From: Siphonodentalium dalli
Lineage: Eukaryota; Mollusca; Scaphopoda; Gadilida; Siphonodentaliidae
Length of the DNA stretch: 64,000 bases
Assembly (NCBI GenBank): GCA_032622095.1
Contig: CP136069.1
Span: forward strand, 35,564,194-35,628,193
Direction of reading: 5' to 3'
Made by a program: the position numbers and the translations under genes. The notes beneath the pieces were generated by a model, which searched no databases, was not told the origin of the DNA, and saw nothing but the letters and a program-made list of their open reading frames with translations. Positions 41,191-53,491 of this stretch are shown in pieces. The stretch's first letter is position 1. Each line of letters begins with the position of its first letter.

Positions 41191-43118
41191 GTACTTTGCA
41201 TCTGCACGGGCAAAATCCCTTTAACGTTTTGGACACTTTTATCGTATCAATGTGCAAGCAGGCATGTTTCGCAATAGGACGGCACATTCGGTCGCAGGTC
41301 GGACCTCCCGGTTTGGCTAATGAGCAGGGGTTGGGAGTTGGATAATTGGGGTGGGGCAGGCTGTTTGAGGCCCCATAAAATGCCCAGTATTTTTGAAAGC
41401 GACTGTACTTTGCATATGCACGGGCAAAATCCCTTTAACGTTTTGGACACTTTTATCGTATCAATGTGCAAGCAGGCATGTTTCGCGATAGGACGGCACA
41501 TTCGGTCGCAGGCCGAACCTCACGGTTTGGCTAATGAGCAGGGGTTGGGAATTGGATAATTGGGGTGGGGCAGGCTGTTTGAGGCCCCATAAAATGCCCA
41601 GTATTTTTGAAAGCGACTGTACTTTGCATCTGCACGGGCAAAATCCCTTTAACGTTTTGGACACTTGTATCGTTTCAATGTGAAAGCAGGCATGTTTCGC
41701 GATAGGACGGCACATTCGGTCGCAGGCCGGACCTCACGGTTTGGCTAATGAGTAGGGGTTGGGAGTTGGATAATTGGGGTGGGGCAGGCTGTTTGAGGCC
41801 CCATAAAATGCCCAGTATTTTTGAAAGCGACTGTACATTGCATCTGCACGGGCAAAATCCCTTTGACGTTTTGGACACTTTTATCGTATCAATGTGCAAG
41901 CAGGCATGTTTCGCGATAGGACAGCACATTCGGTCGCAGGCCGGACCTCACGGTTTGGCTAATGAGCAGGGGTTGGGAGTTGGATAATTGGGGTGGGGCA
42001 GGCTGTTTGAGGCCCCATAAAATGCCCAGTATTTTTGAAAGCGACTGTACTTTGCATCTGCACGGGCAAAATCCCTTTAACGTTTTGGACACTTTTATCG
42101 TATCAATGTGCAAGCAGGCATGTTTCGCACTAGGACGGCACATTCGGTCGCAGGCCGGACCTCACGGTTTGGCTAATGAGCAGGGGTTGGGAGTTGGATA
42201 ATTGGGGTGGGGCAGGCTGTTTGAGGCCCCATAAAATGCCCAGTATTTTTGAAAGCGACTGTACTTTGCATATGCACAGGCAAAATTCCTTTAACGTTTT
42301 GGACACTTTTATCGTATCAATGTGCAAGCAGGCATGTTTCGCGATAGGACGGCACATTCGGTCGCAGGCCGAACCTCACGGTTTGGCTAATGAGCAGGGG
42401 TTGGGAATTGGATAATTGGGGTGGGGCAGGCTGTTTGAGGCCCCATAAAATGCCCAGTATTTTTGAAAGCGACTGTACTTTGCATCTGCACGGGAAAAAT
42501 CCCTTTAACGTTTTGGACACTTGAATCGTATCAATGTGAAAGCAGGCATGTTTCGCGATAGGACGGCACATTCGGTCGCAGGCCGGACCTCACGGTTTGG
42601 CTAATGAGCAGGGGTTGGGAGTTGGATAATTGGGGTGGGGCAGGCTGTTTGAGGCCCCATAAAATACCTAGTATTTTTGAAAGCGACTGTACTTTGCATC
42701 TGCACGGGCAAAATCCCTTTAACGTTTTGGACACTTGTATCGTATCAATGTGCAAGCAGGCATGTTTCGCGATAGGACGGCACATTCGGTCGCAGGCCGA
42801 ACCTCACGGTTTGGCTAATGAGCAGGGGTTGGGAGTTGGATAATTGTGGTGGGGCAGGCTGGTTGAGGCCCCATAAAATGCCCAGTATTTTTGAAAGCGA
42901 CTGTACTTTGCATCTGCACGGGCAAAATCCCTTTAACGTTTTGGACACTTTTATCGTATCAATGTGCAAGCAGGCATGTTTCGCGATAGGACTGCACATT
43001 CGGTCGCAGGCCGGACCTCACGGTTTGGCTAATGAGCAGGGGTTGGAAGTTTGAAACTTGGGGTGGGGCAGGCTGTATGAGGCCCCATAAAATGCCCAGT
43101 ATTTTTGAAAGCGACTGT

Positions 43119-43300
43119 ACTTTGCAGGCCGAACCTCACGGTTTGGCTAATGAGCAGGGGTTGGAAGTTGGATAATTGGGGTGGGGCAGGCTGTTTGAGG
43201 CCCCATAAAATACCTAGTATTTTTGAAAGCGACTGTACTTTGCAGGCCGAACCTCACGGTTTGGCTAATGAGCAGGGGTTGGGAGTTGGATAATGTGGTG
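43119..43300 (+). repeat. Two consecutive 118-bp deleted monomers
   Basis: Near 43126 and again near 43244, TTTGCA is joined directly to GGCCGAACCTC. This removes the same 96 bp of the monomer (from TCTGCACGGG to GGTCGCA). Both breakpoints carry GCA, so one copy was probably made by slippage or microhomology-mediated deletion and then duplicated. The second junction is 118 bp after the first. Confidence 0.9.
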
Positions 43301-45404
43301 GGGCAGGCTGGTTGAGGCCCCATAAAATGCCCAGTATTTTTGAAAGCGACTGTACTTTGCATCTGCACGGGCAAAATCCCTTTAACGTTTTGGACACTTT
43401 TATCGTATCAATGTGCAAGCAGGCATGTTTCGCGATAGGACGGCACATTCGGTCGCAGGCCGGACCTCACGGTTTGGCTAATGAGCAGGGGTTGGGAGTT
43501 GGATAATGTGGTGGGGCAGGCTGGTTGAGGCCCCATAAAATGCCCAGTATTTTTGAAAGCGACTGTACTTTGCATATGCACAGGCAAAATCCCTTTAACG
43601 TTTTGGACACTTTTATCGTATCAATGTGCAAGCAGGCATGTTTCGCGATAGGACGGCACATTCGGTCGCAGGCCGGACCTCACGGTTTGGCTAATGAGCA
43701 GGGGTTGGGAGTTGGATAATTGGGGTGGGGCAGGCTGTTTGAGGCCCCATAAAATGCCCAGTATTTTTGAAAGCGACTGTACTTTGCATATGCACAGGCA
43801 AAATCCCTTTAACGTTTGGGACACTTTATCGTATCAATGTGCAAGCAGGCATGTTTCGCGATAGGACGGCACATTCGGTCGCAGGCCGGACCTCACGGTT
43901 TGGCTAATGAGCAGGGGTTGGGAGTTGGATAATTGGGGTGGGACAGGCTGTTTGAGGCCCAATAAAATGCCCAGTATTTTTGAAAGCGACTGTACTTTGC
44001 ATCTGCACGGGCAAAATCCCTTTAACGTTTTGGACACTTGTATCGTATCAATGTGCAAGCAGGCATGTTTCGCGATAGGACGGCAAATTCGGTGGCAGGT
44101 CGGAACTCACGGTTTGGCTAATGAGCAGGGGTTGGGAGTTGGATAATTGGGGTGGGGCAGGCTGTTTGAGGCCCCATAAAATGCCCAGTATTTTTGAAAG
44201 CGACTGTACTTTGCATCTGCACTGGCAAAATCCCTTTAACGTTTTGGACACTTTTATCGTATAAATGTGCAAGCAGGCATGTTTCGCGATAGGACTGCAC
44301 ATTCGGTCGCAGGCCGGACCTCACGGTTTGGCTAATGAGCAGGGGATGGAAGTTGGAAACTTGGGGTGGGGCAGGCTGTTTGAGGCCCCATAAAATGCCC
44401 AGTATTTTTGAAAGCGACTGTACTTTGCATCTGCACGGGCAAAATCCCTTTAACGTTTTGGACACTTTTATCGTATCAATGTGCAAGCAGGCATGTTTCG
44501 CGATAGGACTGCACATTCGGTTGCAGGCCGGACCTCACGGTTTGGCTAATGAGCAGGGGTTGGAAGTTGGAAACTTGGGGTGGGGCAGGCTGTTTGAGGC
44601 CCCATAAAATGCCCAGTATTTTTGAAAGCGACTGTACTTTGCATATGCACAGGCAAAATCCCTTTAACGTTTTGGACACTTTTATCGTATCAATGTGCAA
44701 GCAGGCATGTTTCGCGATAGGACGGCACATTCGGTCGCAGGCCGGACCTCACGGTTTGGCTAATGAGCAGGGGTTGGAAGTTGGATAATTGGGGTGGGGC
44801 AGGCTGTTTGAGGCCCCATAAAATACCTAGTATTTTTGAAAGCGACTGTACTTTGCATCTGCACGGGCAAAATCCCTTTAACGTTTTGGACACTTGTATC
44901 GTATCAATGTGCAAGCAGGCATGTTTCGCGATAGGACGGCACATTCGGTCGCAGGCCGGACCTCACGGTTTGGCTAATGAGCAGGGGTTGGGAGCTGGAT
45001 AATTGTGGTGGGGCAGGCTGGTTGAGGACCCATAAAATGCCCAGTATTTTTGAAAGCGACTGTACTTTGCATCTGCACGGGCAAAATTCCTTTAACGTTT
45101 TGGACACTTGTATCGTATCAATGTGCAAGCAGGTATGTTTCGCAATAGGACGGCACATTCGGTCGCAGGCCGAACCTCACGGTTTGGCTAATGAGCAGGG
45201 GTTGGGAGTTGGATAATTGTGGTGGGGCAGGCTGGTTGAGGCCCCATAAAATGCCCAGTATTTTTGAAAGCGACTGTACTTTGCATCTGCACGGGCAAAA
45301 TCCCTTTAACATTTTGGACACTTGTATCGTATCAATGTGCAAGCAGGCATGTTTCGCGATAGGACGGCACATTCGGTCGCAGGCCGAACCTCACGGTTTG
45401 GCTA

Positions 45405-45538
45405 ATGAGCAGGGGTTGGGAGTTGGATAATTGGGGTGGGGCAGGCTGTTTGAGGCCGCATAAAATACCCTTTAACGTTTTGGAGTTTCGCGATAGGACG
45501 GCACATTCGGTCGCAGGCCGAACCTCACGGTTTGGCTA
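45405..45538 (+). repeat. 134-bp monomer with two internal deletions
   Basis: The unit reads GGCCGCATAAAATACCCTTT, then GTTTTGGAGTTTCGCG. The part from AGTATTTTTG to the CCC before TTTAACG is missing, and so is the part from CACTTTTATC to GGCAT before GTTTCGC. In total 80 bp of the 214 are lost. Such a unit occurs once in the window. Confidence 0.85.
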
Positions 45539-48059
45539 ATGAGCAGGGGTTGGGAGTTGGATAATTGGGGTGGGGCAGGCTGTTTGAGGCCCCATAAAAT
45601 GCCCAGTATTTTTGAAAGCGACTGTACTTTGCATATGCACCGGCAAAATCCCTTTAACGTTTTGGACACTTTTATCGTATCAATGTGCAAGAAGGCATGT
45701 TTCGCGATAGGACGGCACATTCGGTCGCAGGCCGGACCTCACGGTTTGGCTAATGAGCAGGGGTTGGAAGTTGGATAATTGGGGTGGGGCAGGCTGTTTG
45801 AGGCCCCAAAAAATACCTAGTATTTTTGAAAGCGACTGTACTTTGCATCTGCACGGGCAAAATCCCTTTAACGTTTTGGACACTTTTATCGTATCAATGT
45901 GCAAGCAGGCATGTTTCGCGATAGGACGGCACATTCGGTCGCAGGCCGAACCTCACGGTTTGGCTAACGAGCAGGGGTTGGGAGTTGGATAATTGGGGTG
46001 GGGCAGGCTGTTTGAGGCCCCATAAAATGCCCAGTATTTTTGAAAGCGACTGTACTTTGCATCAGCACGGGCAAAACTCTTTAACGTTTTGGACACTTTT
46101 ATCGTATCAATGTGCAAGCAGGCATGTTTCGCGATAGGACAGCACATTCGGTAGCAGTCCGGACCTCACGGTTTGGCTAATGAGCAGGGGTTGGGAGTTG
46201 GATAATTGGGGTGGGGCAGGCTGTTTGAGGCCCCATAAAATGCCCAGTATTTTTGAAAGCGACTGTACTTTGCATCTGCACGGGCAAAATCCCTTTAACG
46301 TTTTGGACACTTTTATCGTATCAATGTGCAAGCAGGCATGTTTCGCGATAGGACGGCACATTCGGCCGCAGGCCGGACCTCACGGTTTGGCTAATGAACA
46401 GGGGTTGGGAGTTGGATAATTGGGGCGGGGCAGGCTGTTTGAGGCCCCATAAAATGCCTAGTATTTTTGAAAGCGACTGTACTTTGCATCTGCATGGGCA
46501 AAATCCCTTTAACGTTTTGGACACTTTTATCGTATTAATGTGCAAGCAGGCATGTTTCGCAATAGGACGGCACATTCGGTCGCAGGCCGGACCTCACGGT
46601 TTGGCTAATGAGCAGGGGTTGGGAGTTGGATAATTGGGGTGGGGCAGGCTGTTTGAGGCCCCATAAAATACCCAGTATTTTTGAAAGCGACTGTACTTTG
46701 CATCTGCATGGGCAAAATCCCTTTAACGTTTTGGACACTTTTATCGTATTAATGTGCAAGCAGGCATGTTTCGCGATAGGACGGCACATTCGGTCGCAGG
46801 CCTAACCTCACGGTTTGGCTAATGAGCAGGGGTTGGGAGTTGGATAATTGGGGTGGGGCAGGCTGTTTGGGGCCCCATAAAATGCCCAGTATTTTTGAAA
46901 GCGACTGTACTTTGCATCTGCACGGGCAAAATCCCTTTAACGTTTTGGACACTTTTATCGTATCAATGTGCAAGCAGGCATGTTTCGCGATAGGACGGCA
47001 CATTCGGTCGCAGGCCGAACCTCACGGTTTGGCTAATGAGCAGGGGTTGGGAGTTGGATAATTGGGGTGGGGCAGGCTGTTTGAGGCCCCATTAAATGCC
47101 CAGTATTTTTGAAAGCGACTGTACTTTGCATCTGCACGGGCAAAATCCCTTTAACGTTTTGGACACTTGTATCGTATCAATGTGCAAGCAGGCATGTTTC
47201 GCGATAGGACGGCACATTCGGTCGCAGGCCGGACCTCACGGTTTGGCTAATGAGCAGGGGTTGGGAGTTGGATAATTGGGGTGGGGCAGGCTGTTTGAGG
47301 CCCCATAAAATCCCCAGTATTTTTGAAAGCGACTGTACTTTGCATATGCACAGGCAAAATCCCTTTAACGTTTTGGACACTTTTTTCGTATCAATGTGCA
47401 AGCAGGCATGTTTCGCGATAGGACGGCACATTCGGTCGCAGGCCGGACCTCACGGTTTGGCTAATGAGCAGGGGTTGGAAGTTGGATAATTGGGGTGGGG
47501 CAGGCAGTTTGAGGCCCCAAAAAATACCTAGTATTTTTGAAAGCGACTGTACTTTGCATCTGCACGGGCAAAATCCCTTTAACGTTTTGGACACTTTTAT
47601 CGTATCAATGTGCAAGCAGGCATGTTTCGCGATAGGACGGCACATTCGGTCGCAGGCCGAACCTCACGGTTTGGCTAATGAGCAGGGGTTGGGAGTTGGA
47701 TAATTGGGGTGGGGCAGGCTGTTTGAGGCCCCATAAAATGCCCAGTATTTTTGAAAGCGACTGTAATTTGCATCTGCACGGGCAAAATCCCTTTAACGTT
47801 TTGGACACTTTTATCGTATCAATGTGCAAGCAGGCATGTTTCGCGATAGGACGGCACATTCGGTCGCAGGCCGAACCTCACGGTTTGGCTAATGAGCAGG
47901 GGATGGGAGTTGGATAATTGGGGTGGGGCAGGCTGTTTGAGGCCCCATAAAATGCCCAGTATTTTTGAAAGCGACTGTACTTTGCATCTGCACGGGCAAA
48001 ATCCCTTTAACGTTTTGGACACTTGTATCGTATCAATGTGAAAGCAGGCATGTTTCGCG

Positions 48060-50902
48060 ATAGGACGGCACATTCGGTCGCAGGCCGGACCTCACGGTTT
48101 GGCTAATGAGCAGGGGTTGGGAGTTGGAAAATTGGGGTGGGGCAGGCTGTTTGAGGCCCCATAAAATCCCCAGTATTTTTGAAAGCGACTGTATATTGCA
48201 TCTGCACGGGCAAATCTCTTTAACGTTTTGGACACTTTTATCGTATCAATGTGCAAGCAGGCATGTTTCGCGATAGGACAGCACATTCGGTAGCAGTCCG
48301 GACCTCACGGTTTGACTAATGAGCAGGGGATGGGAGTTGGATAATTGGGGTGGGGCAGGCTGTTTGAGGCCCCATAAAATGCCCAGTATTTTTGAAAGCG
48401 ACTGTACTTTGCATCTGCACGGGCAAAATCCCTTTAACGTTTTGGACACTTTTATCGTATCAATGTGCAAGCAGGCATGTTTCGCGATAGGACGGAACAT
48501 TCGGTCGCAGGCCGAACCTCACGGTTTGGCTAATGAGCAGGGATTGGGAGTTGGATAATTGGGGTGGGGCAGGCTGTTTGAGGCCCCATAAAATGCCCAG
48601 TATTTTTGAAAGCGACTGTACTTTGCATCTGCACGGGCAAAATCCCTTTAACGTTTTGGACACTTGTATCGTATCAATGTGAAAGCAGGCATGCTTCGCG
48701 ATAGGACGGCACATTCGGTCGCAGGCCGGACCTCACGGTTTGGCTAATGAGCAGGGGTTGGGAGTTGGATAATTGGGGTGGGGCAGGCTGTTTGAGGCCC
48801 CATAAAATGCCCAGTATTTTTGAAATCGACTGTATATTGCATCTGCACGGGCAAATCTCTTTAACGTTTTGGACACTTTTATCGTATCAATGTGCAAGCA
48901 GGCATGTTTCGCGATAGGACAGCACATTCGGTAGCAGTCCGGACCTCACGGTTTGGCTAATGAGCAGGGGTTGGGAGTTGGATAATTGGGGTGGGGCAGG
49001 CTGTTTGAGGCCCCATAAAATGCCCAGTATTTTTGAAAGCGACTGTACTTTGCATCTGCACGGGCAAAATCCCTTTAACGTTTTGGACACTTTTATCGTA
49101 TCAATGTGCAAGCAGGCATGTTTCGCGATAGGACGGCACATTCGGTCGCAGGCCGAACCTCACGGTTTGGCTAATGAGCAGGGGTTGGGAGTTGGATAAT
49201 TGGGGTGGGGCAGGCTGTTTGAGGCCCCATTAAATGCCCAGTATTTTTGAAAGCGACTGTACTTTGCATCTGCACGGGCAAAATCCCTTTAACGTTTTGG
49301 ACACTTGTATCGTATCAATGTGCAAGCAGGCATGTTTCGCGATAGGACGGCACATTCGGTCGCAGGCCGGACCTCACGGTTTGGCTAATGAGCAGGGGTT
49401 GGGAGTTGGATAATTGGGGTGGGGCAGGCTGTTTGAGGCCCCATAAAATCCCCAGTATTTTTGAAAGCGACTGTACTTTGCATATGCACAGGCAAAATCC
49501 CTTTAACGTTTTGGACACTTGTATCGTATCAATGTGCAAGCAGGCATGTTTCGCGATAGGACGGCACATTCGGTCGCAGGCCGGACCTCACGGTTTGGCT
49601 AATGAGCAGGGGTTGGGAGTTGGATAATTGGGGTGGGGCAGGCTGTTTGAGGCCCCATAAAATCCCCAGTATTTTTGAAAGCGACTGTACTTTGCATATG
49701 CACAGGCAAAATCCCTTTTACGTTTTGGACACTTTTATCGTATCAATGTGCAAGCAGGCATGTTTCGCGATAGGACGGCACATTCGGTCGCAGGCCGGAC
49801 CTCACGGTTTGGCTAATGAGCAGGGGTTGGAAGTTGGATAATTGGGATGGGGCAGGCTGTTTGAGGCCCCATAAAATGCCCAGTATTTTTGAAAGCGACT
49901 GTAATTTGCATCTGCACGGGCAAAATCCCTTTAACGTTTTGGACACTTGTATCGTATCAATGTGAAAGCAGGCATGCTTCGCGATAGGACGGCACATTCG
50001 GTCGCAGGCCGGACCTCACGGTTTGGCTAATGAGCAGGGGTTGGAAGTTGGATAATTGGGGTGGGGCAGGCTGTTTGAGGCCCCAAAAAATACCTAGTAT
50101 TTTTGAAAGCGACTGTACTTTGCATCTGCACGGGCAAAATCCCTTTAACGTTTTGGACACTTTTATCGTATCAATGTGCAAGCAGGCATGTTTCGCGATA
50201 GGACGGCACATTCGGTCGCAGGCCGAACCTCACGGTTTGGCTAATGCGCAGGGGTTGGGAGTTGGATAATTGGGGTGGGGCAGGCTGTTTGAGGCCCCAT
50301 AAAATGCCCAGTATTTTTGAAATCGACTGTACTTTGCATCTGCACGGGCAAAATCGCTTTAACGTTTTGGACACTTTTATCGTATCAATGTGCAAGTAGA
50401 TATGTTTCGCGATAGGACGGCACATTCGGTCGCAGGCCGAACCTCACGGTTTGGCTAATGAGCAGGAGTTGGGAGTTGGAAAATTGGGGTGGGGCAGGCT
50501 GTTTGAGGCCCCATAAAATCCCCAGTATTTTTGAAAGCGACTGTATATTGCATCTGCACGGGCAAATCTCTTTAACGTTTTGGACACTTTTATCGTATCA
50601 ATGTGCAAGCAGGCATGTTTCGCGATAGGACAGCACATTCGGTAGCAGTCCGGACCTCACGGTTTGACTAATGAGCAGGGGATGGGAGTTGGATAATTGG
50701 GGTGGGGCAGGCTGTTTGAGGCCCCATAAAATGCCCAGTATTTTTGAAAGCGACTGTACTTTGCATCTGCACGGGCAAAATCCCTTTAACGTTTTGGACA
50801 CTTTTATCGTATCAATGTGCAAGCAGGCATGTTTCGCGATAGGACGGAACATTCGGTCGCAGGCCGAACCTCACGGTTTGGCTAATGAGCAGGGATTGGG
50901 AG
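48060..50902 (+). repeat. About 11-monomer duplication, offset 2352 bp
   Basis: The variant run 'gttggaaaattgg', 'gggcaaatctc', 'cattcggtagcagtcc', 'gtttgactaatgagcagggg', 'cggaacattcgg' and 'agcagggattgg' occurs at about 48.1-48.55 kb and again at about 50.45-50.9 kb. Confidence 0.8.
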
Positions 50903-51614
50903 TTGGATAATTGGGGTGGGGCAGGCTGTTTGAGGCCCCATAAAATGCCCAGTATTTTTGAAAGCGACTGTACTTTGCATATGCACCGGCAAAATCCCTT
51001 TAACGTTTTGGACACTTTTATCGTATCAATGTGCAAGAAGGCATGTTTCGCGATAGGACGGCACATTCGGTCGCAGGCCGGACCTCACGGTTTGGCTAAT
51101 GAGCAGGGGTTGGAAGTTGGATAATTGGGGTGGGGCAGGCTGTTTGAGGCCCCAAAAAATACCTAGTATTTTTGAAAGCGACTGTACTTTGCATCTGCAC
51201 GGGCAAAATCCCTTTAACGTTTTGGACACTTTTATCGTATCAATGTGCAATCAGGCATGTTTCGCGATAGGACGGCACATTCGGCCGCAGGCCGAACCTC
51301 ACGGTTTGGCTAATGAGCAGGGGTTGGGAGTTGGATAATTGGGGTGGGGCAGGCTGTTTGAGGCCCCATAAAATGCCCAGTATTTTTGAAAGCGACTGTA
51401 CTTTGCATCTACACGGGCAAAATCCCTTTAACGTTTTGGACACTTTTATCGTATCAATGTGCAAGCAGGCATGTTTCGCGATAGGACGGCACATTCGGTC
51501 GCAGGCCGAACCTCACGGTTTGGCTAATGAGCAGGGGTTGGGTGTTGGATAATTGGGGTGGGGCAGGCTGTTTGAGGCCCCATAAAATGCCCAGTATTTT
51601 TGAAAGCGACTGTA

Positions 51615-51650
51615 CACTCTAAGAACAGTCAAGAACCCTACGGTTCTTCA
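51615..51650 (+). repeat. Left terminal inverted repeat of the insert
   Basis: 36 bp starting CACTCTAAGAACAG and ending CGGTTCTTCA. Positions 1-6, 8-11 and 28-36, plus GAACCC at 19-24, match the reverse complement of the right end. It contains a small internal hairpin, AAGAACC...GGTTCTT. Confidence 0.75.
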
Positions 51651-51755
51651 CGCCTTCAAGAACCGATATTATGGGGATTTGGTTCTTCGCGCCCTCTAGA
51701 ACCGAACATTGACTCGCGCGTTTTGAAGAACCAAATGAAGAACCAACTTTGTATA
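51641..51755 (+). repeat. Subterminal repeat, copy A (GAACC/GGTTC rich)
   Basis: The segment runs from CGGTTCTTCACG through GATATTATGGGGATTTGG to GAAGAACCAAATGAAGAACC. A diverged copy lies at 52162-52269. The repeated GGTTCTT and AAGAACC words on both strands can pair with each other. Subterminal clusters of short motifs are the usual transposase-binding arrangement in several DNA transposon groups; that role is inferred here. Confidence 0.7.
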
Positions 51756-51917
51756 ACATGAGTTGCGGTTCGTAATAAATGCGTGTTGCCCAAATAGAAC
51801 AGAACTACGACCTCGTTTTGAGTTTTCAGAACCGCCATTTTCGATCGCTGATTTTTGTGAGAGGCGATGGAACAAAATCCGACATAATCGACAAATGAAC
51901 CGACCATGTGGAATGCT

Positions 51918-51980
51918 GGCGATGTGGAGCAATGGTTGATCGAGTGTCAGACTGCCAGTTGACATCACGTGTTGCTACTT
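51918..51980 (+). repeat. Possible degenerate tRNA-derived SINE head
   Basis: TGGAGCAATGG (51924-51934) resembles a polymerase III A box, and GAGTGTCAGACTGCCAGTT has the look of a tRNA anticodon arm. A B box is not convincing (GTGTTGCTACT is the nearest). There is no tRNA fold I can close, so this could be chance. Confidence 0.25.
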
Positions 51981-52161
51981 TTGAAGGTGATTATATTAGT
52001 TATCTTAATTTATATTTAGGATGTCGGATGTTTTGTAAAATAATCTCAGTTGAATTTAAATCAGACCTATTTAAAGTAAACTTGAAAGCTTTCAGATTGT
52101 AGATCTATGTCACTTAATTTACGGTATTGACTATTATTACCACTTTAGAGGGCGTTCTCAA

Positions 52162-52269
52162 CAGTTCTTCACGTCGCCAAGAACCGATATTATGGGGATT
52201 TGGTTCTTCGCGCTCTCTAGAACACTGACTCACGCGTTTTGAAGAACCAAATGAAGAACCAAATTTATA
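52162..52269 (+). repeat. Subterminal repeat, copy B
   Basis: Direct repeat of copy A: it shares AAGAACCGATATTATGGGG, TTTGGTTCTTCGCGC and GTTTTGAAGAACCAAATG. About 400 bp of unrelated DNA separates the two. This is either a duplicated transposon end or a second related element whose outer tip is lost. Confidence 0.7.
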
Positions 52270-52593
52270 TGCTAAACTGAACTTAAGTGAAACCAAAAAT
52301 CAAGGCATAAACTTATCACCAAGCACTCTGACTGGCCTCAGAGCAGTAATTCATCGACATATCAGCACCGATAGTATTATCATTCTGCTTAGGCCTCATC
52401 TGGGAAATATCTGTAGTCTCAAATTAACATTGATTTTAGTTACTTTTTTCCTTCTTAGAAATTTCTATATCCCCTAATTTTCAGAAGATAAAATGCATAA
52501 TCAAAGTAACTAATGGGTGAACATCACCAACTTCAACTGGGGAACGTACGTCAATGGGATCCTAGGTCTCCCATAGCAGTTGAGGCTTAAGCT
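52270..52593. other. Unassigned spacer inside the insert
   Basis: A+T-leaning sequence with no long open frame, no inverted repeat I could find and no resemblance to the satellite. Confidence 0.5.
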
Positions 52594-52680
52594 GAATGAA
52601 GTTCTCAGAGTGTGAATTTGGTGATGCTAGCCTGCTGGGCAGGATAGTGTCACTAAATTCATGATCTGGGGACCTCATTC
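52594..52680. repeat. 85-bp palindromic mini-element, copy 1
   Basis: Runs from GAATGAAGTT to GACCTCATTC. The inner arms GAATTTGGTGATGCTAGCC (52614-52632) and GGATAGTGTCACTAAATTC (52642-52660) are inverted repeats, as are the outer ends. Two relatives lie at 55079-55162 and 55183-55267. The shape suggests a tiny foldback or MITE-like repeat. Confidence 0.7.
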
Positions 52681-52986
52681 TGCAAATGACATACACAATA
52701 TTGCAAGCTTGCTCGCCAGCGAATATAAAGTCATTAACCCTTTCTGTACTAAATAATCATTGACGAGTACATGTAGTTCTCTCAGGAAATATTAAGATAA
52801 TAAGTTCAACTGGAGAGGTCTTTTATTAGACTGATAGGAATGTTATCAGTAATCTAGAAGTAGCATATAGCAATAGTTTTTATATGCAAAATCTGATTAT
52901 TGGAGAATTATTTATAATAACAACAAAGTTTTACATGTAGGCCCTAATTGCTGATTGACATAGAATAATAATTATATAATATAGAA
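52681..52986. other. Unassigned A+T-rich spacer
   Basis: No gene, RNA or repeat recognised. Short poly-A/T words only. Confidence 0.5.
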
Positions 52987-53310
52987 ATGAGCGGTGCCCG
53001 TGTGTCTACGTGGTATGCATCCATGTCTTGCCATCATCTGTTGTCCGCATGATAACTTTAACAGTAGTCAGTAACACAATTTGATGAAACTTAGCACATG
53101 GAAGATTTGGATCCATTCAACCATTTCTGGTGGAGTTATGTCCCTTTTCGAATTAGAATTTGATGATTATTTTGTTGTCTAGATGTTAACTCAAATTATG
53201 ATTATCCGATACCTTTCAAATTTACTATGTGGATTAATCACACGAAAATATATTGTCAAACAAAGCCACCTTATTTGGGAACTTGTGGCCCTTTATTAAC
53301 CCTGCCTGGA
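52987..53310 (+). repeat. Dispersed repeat of molluscan appearance
   Basis: Contains 'gtccgcatgataactttaac', 'tttgatgaaacttagcacat', 'tggagttatgtccctttt' and 'acttgtggccctttatt'. Phrases of this kind (a 'gataact' block, then 'gatgaaactt', then 'gttatgtcccttt') are ones I associate with interspersed repeats in bivalve and other mollusc genomes. I cannot name the family from memory. No coding capacity is seen. This is the main clue to the host lineage. Confidence 0.45.
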
Positions 53311-53344
53311 GCTTCCTAAAATTTTGCGAAAAATATGTGTGCCA

Positions 53345-53402
53345 ATGCATTCTCTTATATATGTGAGTCTCTCATATGAGATGCTTATTAAGAGAATGCA
53401 TG
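53345..53402. repeat. Hairpin, 13-bp perfect arms
   Basis: ATGCATTCTCTTA (53345-53357) pairs with TAAGAGAATGCAT at the other end. The loop carries a smaller palindrome, CTCATATGAG. A related hairpin follows at 53439-53491. Confidence 0.75.
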
Positions 53403-53438
53403 ATCCTAACAATATTTACCATGACTATAAGTCAGTGC

Positions 53439-53491
53439 ATTCTCTGGTATATGCGAGGCTGCCTATGGGAGACTCGCATATATAAGAGAAT
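53439..53491. repeat. Hairpin, 19-bp arms (17/19)
   Basis: ATTCTCTGGTATATGCGAG (53439-53457) is inverted as CTCGCATATATAAGAGAAT (53473-53491). It shares GCATTCTCT with the hairpin just upstream, so the two are probably diverged tandem copies of one palindromic repeat. Confidence 0.75.

Larger units (their letters stand above)
1..51614 (+). repeat. 214-bp satellite array, left block (about 241 monomers)
   Basis: Head-to-tail tandem repeat with a 214-bp period; for example the word GAGCAGGGGTTGGGAGTTGG recurs at 36, 678, 892 and so on in steps of 214, with close relatives between. Almost every base of this block belongs to a monomer, and all monomers face the same way. In order, a monomer holds a CpG-rich part (TTCGGTCGCAGGCCGGACC), a G-rich part (GGGGTTGGG...GGGGTGGGG), a short GC stem (TGGGGC...GCCCCA), an A/T-richer middle (AAAATGCCCAGTATTTTTG) and the segment CTGCACGGGCAAAATCCC through GTTTCGCGATAGGACGG. 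Most copies differ from the consensus by a few substitutions. Open frames of 79 codons (+) and 84 codons (-) recur in most monomers, but adjacent copies are in different frames and several classes carry stops, so I do not call them genes. I do not recognise the satellite family. A centromeric, pericentromeric or other heterochromatic location is possible but not shown. Confidence 0.98.

Noticed and set aside
51656-52296. Short open frames at the left end of the insert
   Set aside because: They lie in the GAACC/GGTTC repeat and around it, overlap each other in different frames, and show no domain.
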